In this document: positions 1 to 6,099 of the stretch, one piece after another
Layout of the letters: each line of letters opens with the position of its first letter
Numbering within the stretch: the first letter of the stretch is position 1
Assembly (NCBI GenBank): GCA_009840695.1
Contig: VXNG01000036.1
Coordinates: forward strand, 1 to 6,599
Length of the DNA stretch: 6,599 nucleotides
Source of the DNA: Acidimicrobiaceae bacterium
Lineage (GTDB): Bacteria; Actinomycetota; Acidimicrobiia; Acidimicrobiales; Aldehydirespiratoraceae
Direction of reading: 5' to 3'
Notes under the pieces: generated by a model
Databases searched by the model: none
Told to the model about the DNA's origin: nothing
Seen by the model: the letters and a program-made list of their open reading frames with translations, nothing else
Program-made: the position numbers and the translations under genes

Positions 1-2
1 CG

Positions 3-113
3 GCCGCGGTGCTCACCCGCCACCCGATCCAGGACCAGACCGACGACGAGATGACGGCTATTGCCGACGCCGCCTTCGACGAGCTGGTCAAGGCCCTGGT
101 CGGCCCCGCCTAG
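3..113 (+). CDS. 3' end of a gene, possibly UGSC-like family (partial)
   Basis: Only the last 36 codons are in the window; the reading frame is open from the left edge to the TAG stop. Nearly every codon ends in G or C, as in the confirmed genes here, so I take it as real coding sequence. The visible tail has a short hydrophobic strand (AAVLT), the motif RHPIQDQTDDEM, and a helix (AIADAAFDELVKAL). A strand, then HPI, then an acidic turn, then a closing helix resembles what I remember of the C-terminus of UGSC-family (Cys or selenocysteine) proteins, which are common in Acidimicrobiia. The diagnostic UGSC motif lies outside the window, so this assignment is weak. The gene converges on the minus-strand gene ending at 136, and only 22 bases separate their stop codons. 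Confidence 0.75.
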   Translation, partial: AAVLTRHPIQDQTDDEMTAIADAAFDELVKALVGPA

Positions 114-137
114 ACCGCCACGCCCGCCCGAGCGGTC
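113..137. terminator. Possible bidirectional hairpin between convergent stop codons
   Basis: GACCGC at 113-118 pairs perfectly with GCGGTC at 132-137 around a 13-nt C-rich loop. The left arm begins on the last base of the upstream TAG stop, and the right arm covers two bases of the stop of the minus-strand gene. There is no T-run on either side, so it is not a canonical intrinsic terminator. Its position exactly between convergent genes is the main argument. The stem is short, so a chance match is possible. Confidence 0.35.
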
Positions 138-861
138 ATCGTGTGAAGAGTTCGGGGACGACCGGGCAGTCCGAGCGTCGAGCCGCCTCGGCGGGAGTAA
201 GCAGACCCGAAGGGGTGACCACCCGGGTGACGAACCGGTTGAGGTCCAACACGGCCAGGCCCCGCATGGACGGATCATCTGGACGATGGCGGGCACTCAG
301 GGGGTCCCACATTCGGTCGGGCAGTATCCGTCCTGCGCCTGCGATCAGCCACACCGGCGTCCCCCAGCCGCGGGCCATTTCCGCTACCGAGACAGTCTCG
401 GCCACCACCAGCGCCTTTGACGGCCCCGCGCAGTCGGTGGTCATCAGCACCAGGTCGGCTGAGCCCGCGGCCTCGAGGTCGTCCGGCTCGATCCAGCGCA
501 GATCGGGCCGGTCATCGAGCACGCCTGCGTAGGCCCCCAGATCCCCCACCGCGAGCACGCCCGAGGAGGCAGGCAGGGTGTCCAAGCCGTTGCGGAGTGC
601 CCGTTCGGTGGTGTCGCCGTCCAGGTCATCCATCACCCGCATCGCCTCGGAGCGGGGATCCATGGCGGTGAGCATCCGGGCCGCCAGCCACACCAGCGGC
701 GCGCAGTCGCTGCGCCGATCGAGCAGGCGGCGACACGATGTGAGCAGGCCCTTGGGATCGTCGGCGAACGACGACAGCGCCGAGGCCGACTCCCGGACCA
801 GCGGCGCCACCGGCACCACCCCGGCCCGGGCCACATACCGCAACCGCTCGATCGGATGCAC
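136..861 (-). CDS. eIF2B-like / NagB-RpiA-fold protein of unknown substrate
   Basis: This encodes 241 aa from the GTG at 861. Residues 1-75 look helical (HPIERLRYVARAG, then SCRRLLDRR and WLAARMLTA). The rest reads as a Rossmann-like alpha/beta fold. The segment SADLVLMTTDCAG (134-146), followed by a helix and GTPVWLIAGAGRILP (167-181), resembles the end of eIF2B-alpha/MtnA-type proteins, where 'ADxVLxGAD' precedes a helix and 'VPxYVxA'. I know related actinobacterial proteins that start at 'MHPxERLRYVARA', which is why I chose GTG 861. The frame stays open to a TTG at 939, but the residues between (MQDRQYRVCLAAGR) do not look family-like. A TACGCT box sits 6 nt before the GTG, which suggests leaderless transcription. 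No catalytic residues can be assigned, so neither ribose-1-phosphate isomerase nor guanine-nucleotide-exchange activity should be assumed. Confidence 0.8.
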   Translation of the reverse strand: MHPIERLRYVARAGVVPVAPLVRESASALSSFADDPKGLLTSCRRLLDRRSDCAPLVWLAARMLTAMDPRSEAMRVMDDLDGDTTERALRNGLDTLPASSGVLAVGDLGAYAGVLDDRPDLRWIEPDDLEAAGSADLVLMTTDCAGPSKALVVAETVSVAEMARGWGTPVWLIAGAGRILPDRMWDPLSARHRPDDPSMRGLAVLDLNRFVTRVVTPSGLLTPAEAARRSDCPVVPELFTR

Positions 862-867
862 CCTTTG

Positions 868-873
868 AGCGTA
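868..873 (-). promoter_or_regulatory. Candidate -10 box (TACGCT) for leaderless GTG start
   Basis: On the minus strand TACGCT fits TANNNT and is followed by exactly six bases (CAAAGG) before the GTG at 861. RNA would therefore start at or next to the initiation codon. No convincing -35 element is visible. The AAAGG touches the start codon and is too close to act as a ribosome binding site. Confidence 0.35.
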
Positions 874-939
874 GGCACCGACAGCCACATGCCGCGGCCG
901 ACCCGCCGCGAGGCATACCCGATACTGTCTGTCCTGCAA

Positions 940-970
940 TTGATTCTGGTGATGTCCAGTGTGCTATAAT
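940..970 (+). promoter_or_regulatory. Extended -10 promoter (TGCTATAAT) of the coiled-coil gene
   Basis: TGCTATAAT at 962-970 is a perfect extended -10 element (TGNTATAAT), in a short AT-rich patch inside GC-rich DNA. A TTGATT at 940-945 could be a -35, but its 19-bp spacer is long, which is tolerable with an extended -10. Transcription should start near 977, leaving a leader of about 80 nt before the ATG at 1057. An in-frame ATG within the promoter (974) is upstream of this start, so it is not the translation start. Confidence 0.65.
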
Positions 971-971
971 T

Positions 972-988
972 GAATGCAGCTGCCATTC
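972..988. promoter_or_regulatory. Possible operator GAATG-N7-CATTC over the transcription start
   Basis: GAATG (972-976) and CATTC (984-988) are perfect inverted half-sites around CAGCTGC. The site is centred at about +4 of the predicted transcript from the TGCTATAAT promoter. That is a place where a dimeric repressor would block initiation. No cognate regulator is visible in the window. Confidence 0.3.
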
Positions 989-1056
989 GGTGGCCTTGGA
1001 GCAGCCCATACGAGGCGCCCCCGAATCTGCACACGCCGGCTGAAGGGGCACCGAAG

Positions 1057-1401
1057 ATGGCTCTCACCCACACCCAACGCACCTCGATGTTCAACACCTT
1101 GGCAGAAGTCATGGGAAACGAAGACGCCGAAACGCTCATGGAGCACCTCCCGCCCAGCGGCTGGGACAACGTCGCCACCAAGGACGACCTCCGAGCCGCC
1201 TTCGCCGAGACCAACGCCGCTATCGCCACCGGGCTGGCCCAAGCCGCCACCGAGCGAGCCGAGGGATTCGCGCAAGCCGCCACCGAGCGAGCCGAAATCA
1301 TCAAGCGTCAGGCATGGCACCTGTACATCGTGGTGTCGACGATCGTGGTGGCTGCCGTGTCGATCTGGATCGCCTTGCTGACCCAGCCCGGCCCCGGCTA
1401 G
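1057..1401 (+). CDS. Small coiled-coil protein with one C-terminal membrane segment
   Basis: This encodes 114 aa. Residues 1-45 form a compact head (TQRTSMFNTLAEVMG, AETLMEHLPPSGW, NVATKDDLR). Residues 46-85 form an uninterrupted Ala/Glu/Arg-rich helix likely to be a coiled coil. Residues about 89-108 (LYIVVSTIVVAAVSIWIALL) are a single membrane segment with only six residues after it, a tail-anchored layout with the bulk in the cytoplasm by the positive-inside rule (KRQ before it). I recognise the 'ETLMExLPPxGWxxVAT' head from recurrent hypothetical proteins of Acidimicrobiia, resembling DUF1640-type coiled-coil proteins, but no function is known to me. AAGGGG at 1043-1048, 8 nt before the ATG, supports this start over in-frame upstream ATGs that precede or overlap the transcription start. 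It has its own strong promoter and is probably monocistronic. Confidence 0.8.
   Translation: MALTHTQRTSMFNTLAEVMGNEDAETLMEHLPPSGWDNVATKDDLRAAFAETNAAIATGLAQAATERAEGFAQAATERAEIIKRQAWHLYIVVSTIVVAAVSIWIALLTQPGPG
1231..1296 (+). repeat. Tandem 33-bp repeat in the coiled-coil gene
   Basis: Two adjacent 33-bp units (1231-1263 and 1264-1296) differ at five positions and share a 23-base identical core. Each encodes an 11-residue unit, G-(L/F)-AQAATERAE, three turns of helix. Eleven residues is a hendecad, so duplication lengthens the coiled coil without breaking its register. The identical core suggests recent duplication. Confidence 0.85.
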
Positions 1402-1420
1402 CCACAGCGGGGCGCGAATG

Positions 1421-1437
1421 GGCGGAAGCGAGCCGCC
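1421..1437 (+). terminator. Possible GC-rich hairpin terminator after the coiled-coil gene
   Basis: GGCGG (1421-1425) and CCGCC (1433-1437) form a 5-bp stem with a 7-nt loop, about 20 nt after the TAG stop. A second small hairpin follows (CTGGT 1446-1450, ACCAG 1457-1461). There is no T-run. The surrounding 1402-1580 spacer is very GC-rich and otherwise shows only short repeats (GCCAGGCCG at 1435 and 1461) and no convincing gene. Stems this short are expected by chance here. Confidence 0.25.
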
Positions 1438-1567
1438 AGGCCGCACTGGTGGCACGACCAGCCAGGCCGGGGGGTGGCGGCGAGGAACGGGCGACCGACG
1501 ATGGGGCGAGGCCCGTCGGTCCGACGGCGTCGACGACAGGACCCGCCGGCCGGAAGGACACAACCGC

Positions 1568-1573
1568 TAGCTT
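1568..1573 (+). promoter_or_regulatory. Candidate -10 box (TAGCTT) for leaderless GTG start
   Basis: TAGCTT fits TANNNT and is followed by seven bases (GGGCCCT) before GTG 1581. No purine-rich ribosome binding site precedes this start, which fits a leaderless transcript. If correct, it would also drive the fumarase gene. Confidence 0.35.
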
Positions 1574-1580
1574 GGGCCCT

Positions 1581-2066
1581 GTGACCGCCGTCTCGTTAGA
1601 TCTGGAACTGGATCCGCTCGGAGGCAAGGCCAGGCCGCTGTCCTCCTGGCTCACGACCTTCCCGCTGTTGCCGGTGCTCCTTGATCCCTACACCAGCGAG
1701 AGTTCTTGGATCCTGCACACCGCCCGGCGGATCCTGGTCACTTACGCCGAGGCCGGATGCCGGACATGCTGGGTGGTCGCCTGCGGTCCCGACGACGCCC
1801 GGCGCTTCCTCGGCCCCTACGCCGAGGAGATCCTCACGTTCTCCGACCCGGATCGGCGCGTAGCTATTGCACTCGGGCTCGACACCCTTCCCGCGTTCGC
1901 CTTCGTGCTTCAGAACGGATCGGTCACCGCGGCCGCTCAGGGCTGGAACCCTGCGGAGTGGAGGGATGTGGCCGAGACGGTTTCGGACTACACGCACTGG
2001 CAGCGCCCGGTGATCGGCGACGGGCAGGACCCGGTCGCGTTCCCGGGAACGCCCGCGAGGCCCTGA
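1581..2066 (+). CDS. Thioredoxin/peroxiredoxin-fold protein with displaced CXXC
   Basis: This encodes 161 aa from the GTG at 1581. A first strand ([14 protein letters not shown], 30-43) is followed by a helix and a second strand holding C60-R-T-C63 and C68. Then come [22 protein letters not shown] (70-91), the cis-Pro-like [10 protein letters not shown] (100-109) and a last strand ([10 protein letters not shown]). The order resembles the thioredoxin/AhpC-TSA fold, including 'SDPD...ALGL..LP'. The usual active-site position, just after the first strand, is DPYTSESS and lacks cysteines; the CXXC instead sits at the end of the following helix and start of the next strand. From memory, related Acidimicrobiia proteins conserve the W..P, PGDP and GTPA-like C-terminus (here [12 protein letters not shown]). 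It has no signal peptide, so it is probably cytoplasmic. The frame is open back to 1314, but that extension runs through the coiled-coil gene and a non-coding-looking spacer. The fumarase gene starts 25 bases downstream, so co-transcription is likely. Confidence 0.75.
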   Translation: MTAVSLDLELDPLGGKARPLSSWLTTFPLLPVLLDPYTSESSWILHTARRILVTYAEAGCRTCWVVACGPDDARRFLGPYAEEILTFSDPDRRVAIALGLDTLPAFAFVLQNGSVTAAAQGWNPAEWRDVAETVSDYTHWQRPVIGDGQDPVAFPGTPARP

Positions 2067-2091
2067 ACAGGCTCCGGCATCGACGGGCGTC

Positions 2092-3768
2092 ATGGCCGAT
2101 TCGTCCGACCTGCCAGACGACGCCGGCATGAACGCGTTCGCCTATTCGGACATGCTGCCCCTCGGGCCCGACACCACCGACTACCGGCTGGTGTCGACCG
2201 AGGGCGTGTCCACCATCGAGACAGCGGGCCGGACTTTCCTCAGGGTAGAGCCGGAGGCACTGACGCTGCTCACGTCGGTGGCCATGCACGACATCAACCA
2301 CTACCTGCGCTCCGACCACCTCCAGCAGCTCCGCAACATCCTTGAGGATCCCGAAGCCTCCGACAACGACCGCTTCGTGGCCACCGAACTGCTCCAGAAC
2401 GCCAACATCGCCGCGGGCGGGATCCTGCCCATGTGCCAAGACACCGGAACCGCAGTGATCATGGGACGCAAGGGCGAGCAGGTGCTCACCTTCGACGACG
2501 ACGCCGAAGCCATATCCCGGGGCGTCTACGACACCTACCTCACATCGAACCTGCGCTACTCGCAGCTCGCCCCGCTCGACATGTTCACCGAGGTGAACAC
2601 CCAGAACAACCTGCCCGCCCAGATCGAGATCCATTCCAAGCCCGGCGACGTATACGAACTGTTCTACATGGCCAAGGGCGGCGGCTCGGCCAACAAGTCG
2701 TTCCTGTACCAGAAGACCAAGGCCCTGCTCAACGAGCAGTCGCTGATCGACTTCTGCGACGAGACGCTGCGGCTGCTCGGCACCGCGGCCTGCCCGCCCT
2801 ACCACCTCGCCCTGGTGGTGGGCGGCACGTCGGCGGAATACAACCTGAAGGTGGCCAAGCTCGCCTCGGCCAAGTACCTCGACTCCCTGCCCACCTCCGG
2901 CGATGCCGACACAGGCCACGGCTTCCGGGACCTCGAATGGGAGAAGCGGATCCTGGAGCTCACCCAGGCCTTCGGCATCGGCGCCCAGTTCGGCGGCAAG
3001 TACTTCTGCCACGACGTGCGGGTGGTGCGGCTGCCCCGCCACGGGGCGTCCAACCCGGTGGGGATCGCGGTGAGCTGTTCGGCCGACCGCCAGGCCCGGG
3101 CCAGGATCACCTCCGAGGGGCTGTTCCTCGAGCGCCTGGAGACCGACCCGGCCCGGTTCCTTCCCGAGACAAGCGCCGACGACCTCTCCAGCGAGGTCGT
3201 GCCGGTGGACCTCGACCAGCCCATGGATGAGATCCTGGCCCGGCTGACCCGCTACCCGGTCAAGACCCGCCTGGCTCTCACCGGCACGCTGGTGGTGGGC
3301 CGCGACATCGCCCACGCCAGGATCAAGGACCGTCTTGACGCGGGCGAGCCGATGCCGGGGTACCTGCGCGACCACCCGGTGTATTACGCCGGCCCGGCCA
3401 AGACGCCGCAGGGATACGCCTCGGGGTCGTTCGGACCCACCACTGCGGGCCGGATGGACTCCTACGTCGACCAGTTCCAGGCGGCCGGCGGATCGATGGT
3501 GATGCTGGCCAAGGGAAACCGCTCGTCGGAGGTGACCGAGGCCTGCGCCCGCCACGGAGGCTTCTACCTGGGCTCCATCGGGGGGCCGGCCGCCCGATTG
3601 GCCCGGGACTCGATCCGGCGGGTGGAGGTGCTCGACTACCCCGAGCTCGGCATGGAGGCGGTGTGGCGCATCGAGGTCGAGGACTTCCCCGCCTTCATCG
3701 TGATCGACGACAAGGGGAACGACTTCTTCGCCGAGGTCTCCACCCCGGTGAGGCTGCGCAGCCGGTAG
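2092..3768 (+). CDS. fumA: Class I fumarate hydratase ([4Fe-4S], single chain)
   Basis: This encodes 558 aa and catalyses reversible hydration of fumarate to L-malate in the TCA cycle. It is full length for the class (E. coli FumA is 548 aa) and aligns with it from end to end by eye. The three cluster cysteines are C115 in [13 protein letters not shown]234 in GTAACPPYH and C329 in AVSCSADR; their spacings of 119 and 95 nearly match E. coli C105, C224 and C318. The N-terminal alpha domain continues to about 380. The C-terminal beta domain carries [14 protein letters not shown] (401-414), [20 protein letters not shown] and [11 protein letters not shown] (491-501). RHGASNPVG has Asn where E. coli has Cys, but that residue is not a ligand. 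ATG 2128 (M13) aligns better with the E. coli start; neither start has a clear ribosome binding site, so I keep the longer form. The gene ends inside a 10-bp hairpin. Confidence 0.97.
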   Translation: MADSSDLPDDAGMNAFAYSDMLPLGPDTTDYRLVSTEGVSTIETAGRTFLRVEPEALTLLTSVAMHDINHYLRSDHLQQLRNILEDPEASDNDRFVATELLQNANIAAGGILPMCQDTGTAVIMGRKGEQVLTFDDDAEAISRGVYDTYLTSNLRYSQLAPLDMFTEVNTQNNLPAQIEIHSKPGDVYELFYMAKGGGSANKSFLYQKTKALLNEQSLIDFCDETLRLLGTAACPPYHLALVVGGTSAEYNLKVAKLASAKYLDSLPTSGDADTGHGFRDLEWEKRILELTQAFGIGAQFGGKYFCHDVRVVRLPRHGASNPVGIAVSCSADRQARARITSEGLFLERLETDPARFLPETSADDLSSEVVPVDLDQPMDEILARLTRYPVKTRLALTGTLVVGRDIAHARIKDRLDAGEPMPGYLRDHPVYYAGPAKTPQGYASGSFGPTTAGRMDSYVDQFQAAGGSMVMLAKGNRSSEVTEACARHGGFYLGSIGGPAARLARDSIRRVEVLDYPELGMEAVWRIEVEDFPAFIVIDDKGNDFFAEVSTPVRLRSR

Positions 3769-3781
3769 GCGTACCGGCTGC
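3758..3781. terminator. Perfect 10-bp hairpin shared by convergent stop codons
   Basis: GCAGCCGGTA (3758-3767) and TACCGGCTGC (3772-3781) pair without mismatch around a GGCG tetraloop. The fumarase TAG (3766-3768) runs from the left arm into the loop, and the last base of the right arm belongs to the rsfS stop (plus-strand CTA, 3781-3783). The structure reads the same from either strand and can serve both transcripts. No T-run follows in either direction, so release would be of the U-tract-independent or Rho-assisted kind. Confidence 0.65.
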
Positions 3782-4242
3782 TACCCGTCAGACGCGGTCC
3801 GCCAGTCGAGCAGAGGGCAATCGCCCCACAGCCGTTCGAGCTGGTACAGCGAGCGCCGTTCGGCATCGAACACGTGCACGACGAACGGCCCGTAGTCGAG
3901 GAGCACCCACTGCCGGTCGTCGGCGCCCTCGATGCGTAGCGGTGAGGGGCCGCCCGCCTCCTTCACCAACTCCTCCACACCCTCGGTGATGGAACGCACC
4001 TGGCGGGCGTTGTTGCCGTGAGTGATCACGAACAGGTCGGTGACCACCAGCACGTCGCCCACATCGATCACCACGGTGTCCATGCCCTTGCGCTCGTCGG
4101 CGGCCATGGCCGCGGCCACCGCCCAGCGCCGCGCGTAGGCGCCGTCAACCGCCGGGAACGAACCGGGCAAGACGCCGAGGTCGGCCGGGCTGGCAATGCG
4201 CGCCGAAGCCGCGGAATCGGCCGGACCGGCCCCGGGCGTCAC
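3781..4242 (-). CDS. rsfS: Ribosome silencing factor RsfS (YbeB/iojap family)
   Basis: This encodes 153 aa. Proteins of this family bind ribosomal protein uL14 (L14) on the 50S subunit and block joining to 30S, lowering translation when nutrients are scarce. The domain spans about residues 36-147: an N-terminal helix (ARRWAVAAAMAADERK), then DVGDVLVVTDLFVITHGNNARQV (60-82) and W-VLLDYGPFVVHVFDAE (112-128), ending with YQLERLWGDCPLLDW (133-147). These are the hallmark motifs. The GTG start overlaps the stop of the preceding LCP gene (GTGA), so translational coupling is likely. This start gives about 35 residues of Ala/Pro-rich leader that I would not expect in the family (E. coli RsfS is 105 aa). 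An internal start such as M46 would cut into the first helix, so the coupled GTG is preferred. It is the last gene of the nadD-LCP-rsfS operon. Confidence 0.92.
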   Translation of the reverse strand: MTPGAGPADSAASARIASPADLGVLPGSFPAVDGAYARRWAVAAAMAADERKGMDTVVIDVGDVLVVTDLFVITHGNNARQVRSITEGVEELVKEAGGPSPLRIEGADDRQWVLLDYGPFVVHVFDAERRSLYQLERLWGDCPLLDWRTASDG

Positions 4243-5468
4243 CGCGCGGCCTGGTCGAGTCCGACCGTGACGGTTATGTCGACCACGTCAGTGGCGCCCT
4301 CGCCCAACTCGATGAGGGTCATGTCGACGCCGAGCTCGATGGCGATGGAGTTGGTAATGGGATCGTTCACGAGATCCTCGCGATGGTAGGCGAAATGGGT
4401 GGCCTCCACACCGAAGGCGTCTGCGTTGCCGATCACGGTGACCACTCCCCCGGCCGCGATCACTTCGGTGGCAAGCGCATCCCGGATCGACGGATCACCG
4501 GTGCCGTCGAGCAGCTGGACCCTGGGACGCAGGAACGACTCCGGCTGCTGGGGCCAGGGCACCAGCTCCAGAGCCTCGGCCCTCAGCCATGACCGGCTGT
4601 CCGGGCCCAGCAGCGGGACCGGGGCAGCGCCAGGGTCCGGAGCGAAGGACTCGAACGGTACAACCTCGACAACCGTGGTGCCGGCTCCGAGGGCCTGCAG
4701 GAATGGCGCCAGGGGGGAGTCAGCCGGGGGGATGGCAGTCTCGAGGTCCTGCGCCCGCCCGATCACTCCCAGCCACGACTCCCACATGGCCCGCTGGCGC
4801 TGCACCCGGTTGCCGTCGGCCTCGTCGGGGTTGCGGTGGGCGTACACCGCGGCCGCGTCGGCTGCGGTCAGGTCGTAGCGTCCGGATTCGTAGGCGACCC
4901 GCTGTGCCCCATCTCCACCTGCCTCGATGAGATCGTCCGCTAGGAGATACGGCAGCGGCGCCGCGGGGCCCATGCTGTGGGCGAGCCATTCGGTGGGGAC
5001 CTCGACCACCTCGTCGAACCCGAGGCCGAACATACCTTCCGCGACCTGACCGACGGCCTCCACGCCTCCCCGGGCGAAGGTCTCGGACAGCAGCTCACCC
5101 TCCGAGGGCGATCCTGTATCGGGCACGACCAGAAGGTCGGCCGGCAGCAGCACCACGCCGCCGCCCGCGCTGATGCCCGTCCGGGCCATGAAGGCGACTC
5201 CGGTGAGGCTGCCACCGTCAGTGTGGAGCGACAGCAGCGTCGGGGTGGCCCCCACGAGTTCCAGGTATCCGGGTTCGTGAGGCTCCAGGACGATTGGTTC
5301 CTCCACGCTGCCCACCGTCTGGGTCAGGACGGTCCGGCCGCCTTCGAGAGCAAGGAACAGGACGGCCACCCCCGCGGCCACGACCACCCCCGGAAAGACG
5401 AGCCGCCAGAAGAAGTGGGCAGGGGGCGCGGGCCGGGGGTCGCGCCGACGGAGTCTCAGCGACCGCAC
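4239..5468 (-). CDS. LCP (LytR-CpsA-Psr) family membrane protein with LytR_C domain
   Basis: This encodes 409 aa. An Arg-rich N-terminus (residues 2-12) precedes a membrane segment at about 19-41 (FFWRLVFPGVVVAAGVAVLFLAL), so most of the protein lies outside the membrane. Residues about 70-240 follow the LCP layout: strand TPTLLSLHTD, VVLLPADLLVVPDTG (105-119, where 'IPRDxYVPIPG' is usual), a helix, FGLGFDEVVEVP, LTAADAAAVYAHRN (200-213) and NRVQRQR (220-226). Residues 317-409 form a LytR_C-like domain (VQLLDGTGDPS, VVTVIGNAD, HFAYHRED). Canonical LCP enzymes transfer glycopolymers from lipid pyrophosphate to peptidoglycan. Here two usual arginine sites are missing, so activity is doubtful. 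GTG 5468 was chosen because AGGGG lies 9 nt upstream and the membrane segment follows closely; it overlaps nadD by 13 bases. The frame opens further, to 5609, inside nadD. Confidence 0.85.
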   Translation of the reverse strand: MRSLRLRRRDPRPAPPAHFFWRLVFPGVVVAAGVAVLFLALEGGRTVLTQTVGSVEEPIVLEPHEPGYLELVGATPTLLSLHTDGGSLTGVAFMARTGISAGGGVVLLPADLLVVPDTGSPSEGELLSETFARGGVEAVGQVAEGMFGLGFDEVVEVPTEWLAHSMGPAAPLPYLLADDLIEAGGDGAQRVAYESGRYDLTAADAAAVYAHRNPDEADGNRVQRQRAMWESWLGVIGRAQDLETAIPPADSPLAPFLQALGAGTTVVEVVPFESFAPDPGAAPVPLLGPDSRSWLRAEALELVPWPQQPESFLRPRVQLLDGTGDPSIRDALATEVIAAGGVVTVIGNADAFGVEATHFAYHREDLVNDPITNSIAIELGVDMTLIELGEGATDVVDITVTVGLDQAAR

Positions 5469-6061
5469 CCGTACAGGCCCCTGGACCTGACAATCTCGGC
5501 CACCGCACCGGGCACGAGGGCCTCCACCGGTCGGCCGCCCGCGAATCGTGACCGGATGTCGCAGGATGAGATGTCCATGGCGGGGATCTCGACGACCACG
5601 GCCGGCCACCCGTCGGGGGGACGCCCGCCGGACCGCCCTGCTCTGTCGACCACGACCGTGGTGGCCAGCTCCCGGAGTTCCGCCGGACGCTTCCAGGTGT
5701 CGAGTCCCTGGGCGGCATCCGATCCCACCACCATCAGCAGTTCGGCGCCGGGATGAAGCTCGCGCAGTTCGGTGAGGGTGTCGGCCATGTAGCTCTCGCC
5801 GCCGCGATCGATCTCCAGAGCGCTCGCCTCGAGTCCGTCAAGATCGCGCACGGCGGCCCGGACCATCTCAAGTCGTACCGGCGCGGGCGTTACCGGGTGA
5901 AGAGCGGATTTCTGCCACGGGTCGTTGGCCACCACGAACAGCACCACCGAGAGCCTCAGACGGTGGCGAACCTCCAACCCCGCGGCAAGGTGACCGAAAT
6001 GGGGCGGATCGAACGTCCCTCCCAGCACGCCTATGCGGGCGGTGTCCGGTCTTAGCACCAC
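5456..6061 (-). CDS. nadD: Nicotinate-nucleotide adenylyltransferase
   Basis: This encodes 201 aa, the usual size. The enzyme joins nicotinate mononucleotide and ATP to give NaAD and pyrophosphate, the penultimate step of NAD synthesis, in the cytoplasm. Visible motifs of the nucleotidyltransferase fold are GGTFDPPHFGHL (14-25, with the HxxxH-type H21/H24 pair), NDPWQK (46-51, the position of the usual 'P..PHK' loop), ESYMADTL (89-96), VVGSDA (111-116), DTWKRP (121-126) and ISSCDIRSR (164-172). The start is one of two consecutive GTG codons (6061 or 6058). No ribosome binding site is present; a TAGACT box 6 nt before the second GTG suggests leaderless transcription. It is the first gene of the operon, and its last 13 bases overlap the LCP gene. 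Confidence 0.95.
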   Translation of the reverse strand: MVLRPDTARIGVLGGTFDPPHFGHLAAGLEVRHRLRLSVVLFVVANDPWQKSALHPVTPAPVRLEMVRAAVRDLDGLEASALEIDRGGESYMADTLTELRELHPGAELLMVVGSDAAQGLDTWKRPAELRELATTVVVDRAGRSGGRPPDGWPAVVVEIPAMDISSCDIRSRFAGGRPVEALVPGAVAEIVRSRGLYGCGR

Positions 6062-6064
6062 AGG

Positions 6065-6070
6065 AGTCTA
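6065..6070 (-). promoter_or_regulatory. Candidate -10 box (TAGACT) of the nadD operon
   Basis: On the minus strand TAGACT (TANNNT) is followed by CCTGTG and then the second of two GTG codons (6058). Transcription would begin at about that codon. Upstream, TTCAAC (6095-6090) could be a weak -35 with a 19-bp spacer. The CRP-type palindrome at 6100-6115 is centred about 50 bases before this start. Confidence 0.4.
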
Positions 6071-6099
6071 GAATGAGGCCACAGGTCGCGTTGAAGGCA

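Noticed and set aside
862..939. A 26-residue N-terminal extension of the eIF2B-like protein from TTG 939
   Set aside because: It adds residues without family resemblance and uses a rare start; GTG 861 gives the start I expect for the family.
1513..1527. Inverted repeat CCGTCGG / CCGACGG in the spacer before the thioredoxin-fold gene
   Set aside because: The arms are one base apart, which leaves only a 5-bp stem; such stems are common by chance at this GC content.
1314..1580. An 89-residue N-terminal extension of the thioredoxin-fold protein
   Set aside because: It overlaps the coiled-coil gene in another frame and crosses a low-complexity GC-rich spacer; the protein-like sequence begins at GTG 1581.
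1924..3555. A 543-codon open frame on the minus strand opposite the fumarase gene
   Set aside because: It is antisense to a clear fumarase, rich in Gly/Val/His/Gln in the way mirrored GC-rich codons produce, and shows no recognisable domain.
5469..5609. A 47-residue N-terminal extension of the LCP protein inside nadD
   Set aside because: It is Arg/Gly/Pro-rich out-of-frame reading of nadD; GTG 5468 has a plausible AGGGG ribosome binding site and places the membrane segment near the N-terminus.
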